A DNA stretch of 7,728 nt, taken from an uncultured Treponema sp. Lineage in GTDB: Bacteria > Spirochaetota > Spirochaetia > Treponematales > Treponemataceae. Positions 1-5,755 of this stretch are shown here, piece by piece (the stretch's first letter is position 1; every line of letters starts with the position of its first letter). A program made the position numbers and the translations under genes. The notes below the pieces were generated by a model. That model had not been told where the DNA came from, made no database searches, and saw only the letters and a list, made by a program, of their open reading frames with translations. The stretch is taken from the NCBI GenBank assembly GCA_937923945.1, contig CALDWC010000157.1, positions 1 to 7,728 of the forward strand, given 5' to 3'.

Positions 1-153
1 GCTCATCTTTCATATTTTATTTATCGGAACTTTAGAACTTTTTAAAAGTTGATTTTCGTGGGCGATTCGGAGAATTGGATTTTTCATCGGCTGCGTCATT
101 AATAAAGCGCAGATTACGATATGAGAAAAACTTAATTTTGACCTTTTACCGGC

Positions 154-182
154 TTGTATATTTTAATTTTTAAGGATACAAT
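154..182 (+). promoter_or_regulatory. Candidate promoter upstream of glgA
   Basis: TTGTAT (154-159) and TACAAT (177-182) are separated by 17 bp. The -10 matches the sigma70 consensus at five of six positions and the -35 only at three. It lies about 110 bp upstream of glgA in an A+T-rich leader. The rest of 1-295 holds no supportable gene: open frames there are short and lack a ribosome binding site paired with a start. An AAGGAGG at 210-216 has no start codon at a usable distance. This is a pattern match only, and another promoter could drive glgA. Confidence 0.35.
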
Positions 183-295
183 AAAAGTAAAGCTGATGCT
201 TTTTTCCGTAAGGAGGCTGAAAACCGAAAAATTCCGACTCGTGCAAAAAGGTTTTGAGCATCAGGTTATCATAAAAACAGCGGGGGGAACAGACA

Positions 296-1843
296 ATGAA
301 AATTTTGATGATTACCGGCGAACTTGCGCCTTTTGCTAAAACCGGCGGATTGGCTGATGCGGTGAGTGCGTTGGCACTTGCCTTAAGTGAAGCGGGACAC
401 GACGTTCGCGTGGTGATGCCTCGATATTACCGGATTGACAGAAAAACGCTCACCTCAATTCCCGGAACGTTAACCGTTCATCTCGGTACGCACGAAGTAT
501 ATACGGAGTTATATGAAGCAACGTTAGGAAAATCCGTTACAGTTTATTTTGTCGACCATGAACAAAGTTTCGGTCGCGAAGGATTGTACGGCTCGTCTTT
601 TGAACCGGATTTTCCCGATAATCCGCAGCGTTTTTCGCTTTTATGCAATGCTGCATTCCAAGTCTGCCGAAAGCAAAACTGGATTCCCGATATTATGCAC
701 GCCCATGATTGGCAGGCGGCATTAGTTGCACCGCTTTTAAAATTTAACGAGCAGACCAACGAGTTTAGAAACACCGCAAGTGTGTTTACCATTCACAATA
801 TCGGATATCAAGGAATTTACGGAAAAAACAATTTTCCGGTTACGGGGTTGAATTGGCTCCATTTTTATGCGAGCGGTTTTGAAGATTGGGATCGCATCAA
901 TTTTATGAAAGCGGGTATTATCAGTGCCGATAAAATTACTACGGTATCGCCAACGTATGCGAATGAAATCCAAAGCCCGGAATACGGCTTCCGTATGGAC
1001 GGAGTGCTGCGGTTTCGCGCCTCCGATTTAACGGGAGTTCTCAACGGAGTTGATACTAACGTATGGAATCCTACAACCGATCCGCTGATTCCGGAAAATT
1101 ATTCGGCAACGACACTTGACAAAAAAGTTAAAAATAAACTCGCGCTCCAAAAAGCGATGGGTTTGGAAGAGAATGTCAATATTCCGCTTTTTGGTATGGT
1201 TACCCGATTTGCAGATCAAAAAGGCGTTTCGGAGTTGTTCGGTCCCGCATACGGTTCGGCATTTCGGCTTTGTTCACAAATCAGGATGCAACTTGCGGTT
1301 TTGGGAGCCGGTGAAAAATGGTGTGAAGATGAATTGGAAGCATTGGCACGCCGTCTGCCGAATTTAAGGGTATACATCGGGTATAACGAAGGCTTAAGCC
1401 ATTTAATTGAAGCCGGAAGCGATTTTTTTATTATGCCTTCAAAATATGAACCCTGCGGCTTAAATCAAATGTACTCACTTTTATACGGAACGCTTCCGAT
1501 TGTGCGCCGCACCGGCGGTTTAGCCGATACGGTTGAAAACTATAACGAAAAAACCGGCGATGGAACCGGCTTTATGTTTGATTATCTTTCACCGGACAGC
1601 ATTTTCGATACGGTCGGCTGGGCTGCTTTTGCGTATTACAACAAAAAAGAGCATATTCTGCAAATGCAAAAACGCGGGATGAACAAGGATTTCAGTTGGA
1701 AAAATTCGGCGCAAAAATATATTGACGTGTATACAGCGGCACTTGAAAAAAAATGCGGCAAACCTTTTAAAGATAGGATCGCGAGTAAAAAAACAACGCG
1801 GCGAAAGCGTACTGAAAAAACGAAAAAACCGAAAACCCGATAG
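296..1843 (+). CDS. glgA: Glycogen (starch) synthase, ADP/UDP-glucose type, GT5 family
   Basis: This cytoplasmic enzyme elongates alpha-1,4-glucan by transferring glucose from a nucleotide sugar, usually ADP-glucose, for glycogen storage. The 515-residue protein has the GT5 two-Rossmann layout. The N-terminal domain opens with MKILMITGEL and the KTGGLAD nucleotide-sugar motif (Lys15). It continues with HAHDW (135-139), TIHNIGYQG (165-173) and TVSPTYA (216-222). The C-terminal domain has the TRFADQKG donor-binding loop (303-310, Arg304 and Lys309), EPCGLNQ (385-391) and RTGGLADTV (405-413). The catalytic core ends near residue 488, as in typical bacterial GlgA of about 480 residues. A lysine/arginine-rich tail of about 25 residues follows. 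The start at 296 has a G-rich ribosome binding site (GGGGGGA, 282-288) about 7 bases upstream. No other glg gene is in the window. Family assignment is very secure; donor preference is not determined by what is visible. Confidence 0.97.
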   Translation: MKILMITGELAPFAKTGGLADAVSALALALSEAGHDVRVVMPRYYRIDRKTLTSIPGTLTVHLGTHEVYTELYEATLGKSVTVYFVDHEQSFGREGLYGSSFEPDFPDNPQRFSLLCNAAFQVCRKQNWIPDIMHAHDWQAALVAPLLKFNEQTNEFRNTASVFTIHNIGYQGIYGKNNFPVTGLNWLHFYASGFEDWDRINFMKAGIISADKITTVSPTYANEIQSPEYGFRMDGVLRFRASDLTGVLNGVDTNVWNPTTDPLIPENYSATTLDKKVKNKLALQKAMGLEENVNIPLFGMVTRFADQKGVSELFGPAYGSAFRLCSQIRMQLAVLGAGEKWCEDELEALARRLPNLRVYIGYNEGLSHLIEAGSDFFIMPSKYEPCGLNQMYSLLYGTLPIVRRTGGLADTVENYNEKTGDGTGFMFDYLSPDSIFDTVGWAAFAYYNKKEHILQMQKRGMNKDFSWKNSAQKYIDVYTAALEKKCGKPFKDRIASKKTTRRKRTEKTKKPKTR

Positions 1844-1858
1844 TATAAAAGATTGTTC

Positions 1859-1891
1859 ACTGCCGCCGGAGTTTCCGGTCGGCAGTTTTTT
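1859..1891 (+). terminator. Rho-independent terminator of glgA
   Basis: Sixteen bases after the glgA stop, an outer stem CTGCCG/CGGCAG (1860-1865 with 1880-1885) stacks on an inner stem CCGGA/TCCGG (1866-1870 with 1874-1878). The loop has three bases and T1879 is a single bulge. TTTTTT follows at 1886-1891. The hairpin also lies just beyond the end of the convergent nrdG-like gene (stop at 1903-1905), but read on the minus strand it is not followed directly by a T run. It should therefore terminate mainly the plus-strand transcript. Confidence 0.88.
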
Positions 1892-1902
1892 AATAAGATA
1901 TA

Positions 1903-2667
1903 TTAGCGGATACGCACGTTTTGTACAAATTTTTTTGCGATGTCGAGCAGTTCTTCCGTTTCGCTGTCGGTGTACGGGGAAACGGCATTCCAGTCCGCGT
2001 TGAGACAGGTTCCGGGTAAAAACCGTGCAAATTCCCAATCGGCGGTTTCGGGTAAGATGCTGCCGATTGCTTCTATCTCTGCTTTTCCGACAAGTCCCGG
2101 CACGAGAACCGTTCTATATTCAACCCGGATGCCGTTTGATTGTGCCCTTTCTAAAAGGCGTATGGTTTCGCGTAATACATCACCTGTGCTACGGCTTAAA
2201 ACGGAGTTTGCCGTTTCAGGCGGAAACAGTTCGCCATAGCGGTTCGGGGCTGTTTTTATATCAACGGCAACCATCGAAAGGGGATGGGCGGCGCCGTTTA
2301 CAAGCGGCGCCAACCGTTCCGGGAAAAGCCCGTTGGTATCCAGCTTTATCGTATACTGCAAATTTTTTGCTTTTTCCAGCAACGCAGGCAACAAGGGCGA
2401 TAAAAGCGGTTCGCCGCCTGAAATTGCTAACGCCTTGATAATATTTTTCCGCTTTTCGAGATGCCGGAACACCGCGTCAAGCGTAACATATTCGTTTGCC
2501 GTGTTGTGTAATGAAACGCCGAATCCGTCGGCGCACGCCAATTCTCCGTTGTAACAATAGCAACAGCGCAAATTACAGCCCGGCAAAAAAACGGCAGTTG
2601 CCAGATGTCCCGGAAAATTAACGGTGGTCGTTTTGAGTAAACCGACTCTGCTGCCGTTTATATCCAT
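1903..2667 (-). CDS. nrdG: Radical SAM glycyl-radical activase, NrdG-type (anaerobic ribonucleotide reductase activating protein)
   Basis: Proteins of this family use a [4Fe-4S] cluster and S-adenosylmethionine to make a 5'-deoxyadenosyl radical, which abstracts hydrogen from a glycine of a partner enzyme. The 254-residue sequence carries the radical SAM cluster motif CNLRCCYC (Cys31, Cys35, Cys38). The SAM-binding SGGEP follows at 83-87, then KLDTNG (108-113) and VDIKTAP (135-141), which match strands of the partial TIM barrel. No extra ferredoxin-like cysteine clusters are seen, so it resembles the longer NrdG form rather than pyruvate-formate-lyase activases with added domains. The ATG at 2665-2667 directly follows the TAA (2668-2670) of the upstream gene, so the two are probably translationally coupled and share the NrdR-type promoter. 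That upstream gene carries a candidate glycyl-radical site and is the natural partner. Radical SAM is certain from the motifs; the NrdG role rests on length, motifs and context. Confidence 0.88.
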   Translation of the reverse strand: MDINGSRVGLLKTTTVNFPGHLATAVFLPGCNLRCCYCYNGELACADGFGVSLHNTANEYVTLDAVFRHLEKRKNIIKALAISGGEPLLSPLLPALLEKAKNLQYTIKLDTNGLFPERLAPLVNGAAHPLSMVAVDIKTAPNRYGELFPPETANSVLSRSTGDVLRETIRLLERAQSNGIRVEYRTVLVPGLVGKAEIEAIGSILPETADWEFARFLPGTCLNADWNAVSPYTDSETEELLDIAKKFVQNVRIR

Positions 2668-3186
2668 TTATGCGTGTAGTTTTTCAGCAACCGGAAGAAG
2701 TTTTTCCAGTTCTGAAACGGAAAAAGCTCTTGTGATTTCATTTCCGTTTTTATCGTAACAAATTACGGTCGGAGCGGAGCGGACAGCATTTTTCGCAGCT
2801 TCGGAAAAACCCACTTCAGTGTCGACATTATATTCGCTTACCGGTAGGCACAGCGTTTGACAAAATTTTTTTACCGGCGGACAATTCGGACACGTTTCCC
2901 GTGTAAAAAGAGCAATCCGGGCAATATTATCACTTGCTGCGATGGTTCGATTATGCATGGTACTGCATGGCTCCGCATCGTTTCCGTTGTGAGCCGCAAT
3001 TTGCAGGGCATCCGGCTCAAAAAGCTTTCGGTGATTATATTCTTCACGCTTTCCTTTGTTCCAGTTTCTCACCGAACGATAATACCCGACGATGCGGGTA
3101 TACACTTCCGCTTCATTCCCGTGAACATTTTGCAATGCGTTTTGTACTTTTGCAATATCCGCATCGATTTCCGCTACTGTTCTCAT
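2668..3186 (-). CDS. Stand-alone NrdD-type glycyl-radical domain fused to a glutaredoxin-like domain
   Basis: From the preferred start the protein has 172 residues in two parts. Residues 1-56 resemble only the C-terminal end of class III ribonucleotide reductase NrdD. They include EVYTRIVGYYR, whose RxxGY pattern marks the glycyl-radical loop (candidate Gly34), followed by the conserved NWNKGKREEY stretch. After a linker of about 32 residues, residues 90-172 look like a glutaredoxin/NrdH-like fold: a beta strand IALFT, the redox motif CPNC (99-102) and a cis-proline SAPTV (Pro139). The NrdD catalytic barrel, its ATP cone and its zinc-binding cysteine pairs are absent. The ATG at 3184-3186 is chosen because GGAGGA (3191-3196) sits at normal distance before it. 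An ATG four codons upstream (3196-3198) overlaps that site and has none of its own. The next gene is the NrdG-type activase with no gap. It could be a split-reductase subunit, a radical-domain spare part like GrcA (YfiD), or an expressed remnant of nrdD. Domain identities are fairly secure; the function is inferred. Confidence 0.85.
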   Translation of the reverse strand: MRTVAEIDADIAKVQNALQNVHGNEAEVYTRIVGYYRSVRNWNKGKREEYNHRKLFEPDALQIAAHNGNDAEPCSTMHNRTIAASDNIARIALFTRETCPNCPPVKKFCQTLCLPVSEYNVDTEVGFSEAAKNAVRSAPTVICYDKNGNEITRAFSVSELEKLLPVAEKLHA

Positions 3187-3199
3187 AAAATCCTCCATT

Positions 3200-3215
3200 A
3201 CACTTTATATAGCGT
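3200..3215 (-). promoter_or_regulatory. NrdR-box-like operator 2, in the leader
   Basis: On the minus strand ACGCTATATAAAGTGT matches the NrdR box pattern at 14 of 16 positions. Its centre is 42 bp from that of operator 1, four helical turns, so both would face the same side of the DNA. This fits the in-phase tandem arrangement typical of NrdR sites, although the common spacing is nearer three turns. It sits downstream of the predicted transcription start and just upstream of the ribosome binding site (3191-3196). Confidence 0.7.
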
Positions 3216-3235
3216 TATTTTTCTTAATTTACCGC

Positions 3236-3264
3236 ATAATACCACTATATCTAGTGTTTGTCAA
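3236..3264 (-). promoter_or_regulatory. Sigma70-type promoter of the NrdD-like/nrdG operon
   Basis: Read on the minus strand, TTGACA (3259-3264) is followed after exactly 17 bp by TATTAT (3236-3241). This is a perfect -35 and a five-of-six -10. Transcription should start near 3229, giving a leader of about 43 bases before the ATG at 3186. The spacer is occupied by the upstream NrdR-like box, so a bound repressor would cover the promoter. A promoter this strong normally needs a repressor to be useful. Confidence 0.85.
3242..3257 (-). promoter_or_regulatory. NrdR-box-like operator 1, in the promoter spacer
   Basis: On the minus strand the 16-mer ACACTAGATATAGTGG matches the published NrdR box pattern (acaCwAtATaTwGtgt) at 14 of 16 positions, and contains the inverted repeat CACTA-N4-TAGTG. 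It lies exactly between the -35 and -10 elements. NrdR is a zinc-finger/ATP-cone repressor of ribonucleotide reductase genes and normally binds paired boxes. The nrdR gene itself is not in this window. Confidence 0.75.
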
Positions 3265-3321
3265 GAGGAATCATATTTTTTAAAATTTTTTTGATTTGGT
3301 TTACCGCTTTTTTCGTATAAC

Positions 3322-3361
3322 AAAAAAGCATCGAAAATGAAACTGTCTCCGATGCTTTTTT
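3322..3361 (-). terminator. Rho-independent terminator of rny
   Basis: GCATCG (3328-3333) and CGATGC (3350-3355) form a stem that extends through six A-T pairs (3322-3327 with 3356-3361). Read on the minus strand it ends in a run of six T. It starts about 20 bases after the rny stop codon (3380-3382). The loop is long, about 16 bases. The symmetric A/T flanks could make it work in both directions, but no plus-strand gene leads into it. It insulates rny from the operon downstream. Confidence 0.85.
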
Positions 3362-3379
3362 CACTTGTTATGATGTTTG

Positions 3380-4912
3380 CTACCGAGCATATTCCACAAT
3401 GCGCGTTTCGCGAATGAGTGTTACGCGGATTTTACCCGGATATTGCAATTCACTTTCAATCGTTTTCGCAATTTCTCGTCCGAGCGATTTTGCTTCCACA
3501 TCCGAAAGTTTTTCATTGTTGACGAGCACACGAAGTTCCCGTCCCGCCTGAATTGCATACACTTTTTCAACTCCGGCAAATCTCGTTGCGATCGCCTCCA
3601 AGTTTTGCAAACGCTTGATATAATTATCAATCGTTTCACGGCGGGCTCCCGGACGGGCTGCTGAAATCGCGTCGGCAATCTGCACGATAATCGCTTCAAT
3701 GCAGTTTGGCTCGATATCACCGTGATGCGAACCGATTGCATTAACCACTTTCGGATTTTCGTTAATCCGCTTTGCAATTTCATAGCCGATTTCCGCATGG
3801 TTTTTATCCGAATCGGTTGCAAAACCTTTCCCGATATCGTGTAAAAGCGCCCCGCGTTTTGCCAGCTCCACATCAGCATCCAGTTCCGAGGCAAGCATTC
3901 CCGCAATCACGGCAACTTCCTTTGAATGCTGCAACACATTTTGTCCGTAACTCGTTCTAAAATGCAGCCGCCCCAGCGCTTTAATCCCGTCGGGGTGCAT
4001 GTTGTGTATACCGAGATCAAACAAAACCTTTTCGCCTTCTTCGTAAATGGTTTGGTTGATTTCGTTCGTCACTTTTTGTACAATCTCTTCGATTCGCCCC
4101 GGATGAATTCGTCCGTCCAAAATGAGACGCTCCAACGCAACGCGTGCAATTTCACGGCGCACCGGATCAAAACACGAAATCACAACCGCCTCGGGCGTAT
4201 CATCAATGATAATATCCACACCGGTTAAAGTTTCGAGCGAGCGGATATTACGCCCTTCGCGACCGATAATCCGCCCTTTCATTTCATCGTTCGGCAGATT
4301 GACGGACGTAACGGTAATATCACTTGTAGTTTCCGTTGCCAACCGCTGAATCGTCGTGACTAAAATATCCTGAGCTTTCCTTTCCGCTATCAGCTTCGCT
4401 TCTTCTTCGATTTTGTTGATAATTCCCTGCGCATCGTGTTTGGCTTCATCCTGTAACGAATTAATAATCATCGTTTTTGCCTGTTCCGATGTAAAGCCGG
4501 AAATTTTTTCAAGTTCTTCGCGATACTTCTGTTCGATACCGTCAAGTTCGTTTGACCGTATATCAAGCTCATCACTTCGTGTCTTAAGCTTTTCTTCAAC
4601 TGCATTGGTTGCTTCGACTTTTTTATTCAGCTGTTCTTCCTTTGATAAAAGCCGTCGTTCCAAATGCTGAATTTCGCTTCTCCGTTCTCTGTTTTCCTTT
4701 TCCTGTTGCTTCTGTTCCCGAATAATCTGTTCTTTAGCCTCTAAAAGAATCTCCTTCTTTTGAGCTTCCGCTTCTTTTTTTGCTTCTTCCAAAACGCGAA
4801 CAGCTTGTTGTTCGGAAGAAGATAATTGAAATTTGGCATACAGCCATCGAATCATCAATCCAAGAATTAAACCGACAGCAAAGGAAATAACGGTAATAAT
4901 CATGTTTCCCAT
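3380..4912 (-). CDS. rny: Ribonuclease Y (membrane-anchored endoribonuclease, HD family)
   Basis: RNase Y starts the decay of many mRNAs by endonucleolytic cleavage at the inner face of the membrane. The 510-residue protein has the full family order. An N-terminal transmembrane helix lies at about residues 5-24 (IITVISFAVGLILGLMIRWL). A long charged coiled coil rich in Glu/Lys/Gln follows at about 33-185. A KH RNA-binding domain carries GRIIGREGRNIR (213-224). The HD hydrolase domain has HDIGKG (358-363, the metal-binding His-Asp pair) and SHHGD (395-399). Length fits the family at about 510-520. The ATG at 4910-4912 is preferred because AAGGA (4919-4923) lies six bases before it; the ATG two codons upstream (4916-4918) directly abuts that site. 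The gene has its own promoter and terminator and appears monocistronic. Identity is very secure; only the start is uncertain by two codons. Confidence 0.97.
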   Translation of the reverse strand: MGNMIITVISFAVGLILGLMIRWLYAKFQLSSSEQQAVRVLEEAKKEAEAQKKEILLEAKEQIIREQKQQEKENRERRSEIQHLERRLLSKEEQLNKKVEATNAVEEKLKTRSDELDIRSNELDGIEQKYREELEKISGFTSEQAKTMIINSLQDEAKHDAQGIINKIEEEAKLIAERKAQDILVTTIQRLATETTSDITVTSVNLPNDEMKGRIIGREGRNIRSLETLTGVDIIIDDTPEAVVISCFDPVRREIARVALERLILDGRIHPGRIEEIVQKVTNEINQTIYEEGEKVLFDLGIHNMHPDGIKALGRLHFRTSYGQNVLQHSKEVAVIAGMLASELDADVELAKRGALLHDIGKGFATDSDKNHAEIGYEIAKRINENPKVVNAIGSHHGDIEPNCIEAIIVQIADAISAARPGARRETIDNYIKRLQNLEAIATRFAGVEKVYAIQAGRELRVLVNNEKLSDVEAKSLGREIAKTIESELQYPGKIRVTLIRETRIVEYAR

Positions 4913-4947
4913 TGTCATTCCTTTTTAAACAAAACTGTCCTTTTACT

Positions 4948-4976
4948 ATTTTAATGCAAAAGGCAAATAAAGTCAA
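4948..4976 (-). promoter_or_regulatory. Promoter of rny
   Basis: On the minus strand TTGACT (4971-4976) and TAAAAT (4948-4953) are 17 bp apart, each matching the sigma70 consensus at five of six positions. The start of transcription would fall near 4941, giving a short leader to the ATG at 4912. It is divergent from the promoter of the hydrolase gene, with about 105 bp between the two -35 elements. No further signal was recognised in that gap. Confidence 0.8.
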
Positions 4977-5081
4977 TATATATTGAAAGATTAGTGCAAA
5001 TTTTAATAATCGGGATATATAAATTTGACTGTTTTTATACGTTCAAATCGCAATATTCTTAACCTTTATACGTCGACATCA

Positions 5082-5109
5082 TTGACAAACTGCGGCACCG
5101 CTATATAAT
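5082..5109 (+). promoter_or_regulatory. Consensus promoter of the hydrolase gene
   Basis: TTGACA (5082-5087) and TATAAT (5104-5109) are both perfect sigma70 hexamers, with a 16 bp spacer. Transcription would begin near 5116, about 40 bases before the ATG at 5157. The gene behind it has only a weak ribosome binding site (GACGG at 5146-5150) and appears truncated, so the strong promoter may outlast a working gene. Confidence 0.82.
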
Positions 5110-5156
5110 AAACGTTAGGAAATACTTTTCCCATAAAAACTATATGACGGCTAGCT

Positions 5157-5531
5157 ATGAAACGGATTTTAGCAGTTATTGATATGCAAAATGATTTTAT
5201 TACGGGGGCATTGGGTACTCCGGAAGCGATTGCAATTTTTCCTGCCGTTGTAAAAAAAATGCAAAACGAGGATTGCACCTCCATTTACGCAACACGCGAT
5301 ACGCACAAGCCTGATTATTTACAGACTCAAGAAGACCGTATGCTGCCGGTGGAACATTGCATTGCCGGAACGGACGGCTGGCAGCTCGCAAAGCAAATTG
5401 CCTCCTTCGTTGATCCCGCTCATATTGTTGATAAGCCGACATTCGGTTCCGCCGAGTTGGCTCAGCGGTTGAGCGAACTGAACAGGGAAGAGCCGATTGA
5501 AGTTGAACTTGTGGGCTTGTGTACCGATTAA
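5157..5531 (+). pseudogene. Truncated nicotinamidase/isochorismatase-family cysteine hydrolase
   Basis: Family members hydrolyse amides such as nicotinamide through an Asp-Lys-Cys triad and are usually about 170-190 residues long. These 124 residues have the N-terminal two thirds intact. VIDMQNDF carries the catalytic Asp9, RDTH (47-50) and the region around LPVEHC (His67) match the metal-binding segment, HCIAGTDGW (67-75) follows, and the catalytic lysine is Lys93 in VDKPTFGS. The chain then ends at VELVGLCTD. In the family this is followed by one residue and the catalytic cysteine (as in TDICV or TDHCV), but here TAA follows the Asp codon. The cysteine and about 50-60 C-terminal residues are missing. 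Past the stop, the same frame reads TPCAVAKLS for a few codons, but I cannot recover a convincing remainder in any frame. Natural loss of function and a sequence error at the break both fit. Family assignment is strong; substrate unknown. Confidence 0.82.
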
Positions 5532-5633
5532 ACACCTTGCGCAGTTGCCAAATTATCGTGCGGTAGTTTTCCGCGTTTGTATAAAGCACCTGCCCGTTAA
5601 TCGGAAAAAGTAAAAAAACTTTTGAAAAAGGGC

Positions 5634-5661
5634 TTGATTTTTTTTGAAAGTTATATATACT
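5634..5661 (+). promoter_or_regulatory. Candidate promoter of tRNA-Leu
   Basis: TTGATT (5634-5639) and TATACT (5656-5661) are 16 bp apart. The start of transcription would be near 5668, only a few bases before the mature tRNA 5' end, as is common for single tRNA genes. The stretch between the truncated hydrolase and this promoter (5532-5633) shows no other supported feature. Confidence 0.6.
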
Positions 5662-5671
5662 AATAACTCAA

Positions 5672-5755
5672 GCCGGCGTGGTGAAATTGGTATACACGAT
5701 AGACTCAAAATCTATTGAGGGCAACTTCGTAAGGGTTCAAGTCCCTTCGCCGGCA
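5672..5755 (+). tRNA. tRNA-Leu, anticodon CAA
   Basis: The 84-base sequence folds as a class II tRNA. The acceptor stem GCCGGCG pairs with CGCCGGC (5748-5754) and the discriminator is A5755. The D arm is GTG/CAC. The anticodon stem ATAGA/TCTAT closes the loop CTCAAAA with anticodon CAA at 5706-5708, reading leucine UUG. An extended variable arm follows, and then a T arm AAGGG-TTCAAGT-CCCTT. CCA is not encoded and must be added after transcription. The gene overlaps the 3' end of the opposite-strand lipoprotein frame by 44 bases (5712-5755). Confidence 0.97.

Noticed and set aside
154..339. 61-codon plus-strand frame overlapping the start of glgA
   Set aside because: No ribosome binding site near its ATG, overlaps glgA out of frame, and its composition is not protein-like.
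1589..2038. 149-codon minus-strand frame antisense to glgA
   Set aside because: A shadow frame across the glgA 3' end and the nrdG-like 3' end; no start signal or recognisable protein.
3187..3198. ATG four codons upstream in the NrdD-like gene
   Set aside because: It overlaps the ribosome binding site of the downstream ATG and has none of its own.
5021..5048. Inverted repeat ATTTGA...TCAAAT between the rny and hydrolase promoters
   Set aside because: Six-base arms with a 14-base gap in A+T-rich DNA are expected by chance.
5546..5575. GCGG/CCGC hairpin after the truncated hydrolase as a terminator
   Set aside because: The stem is only about four pairs and is not followed by a T run.
5532..5609. 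Recovering the missing C-terminus of the hydrolase in frame (TPCAVAKLS) or by a frame change
   Set aside because: Only a few residues resemble the family and the frame stops at 5598-5600; the other frames show no similarity.
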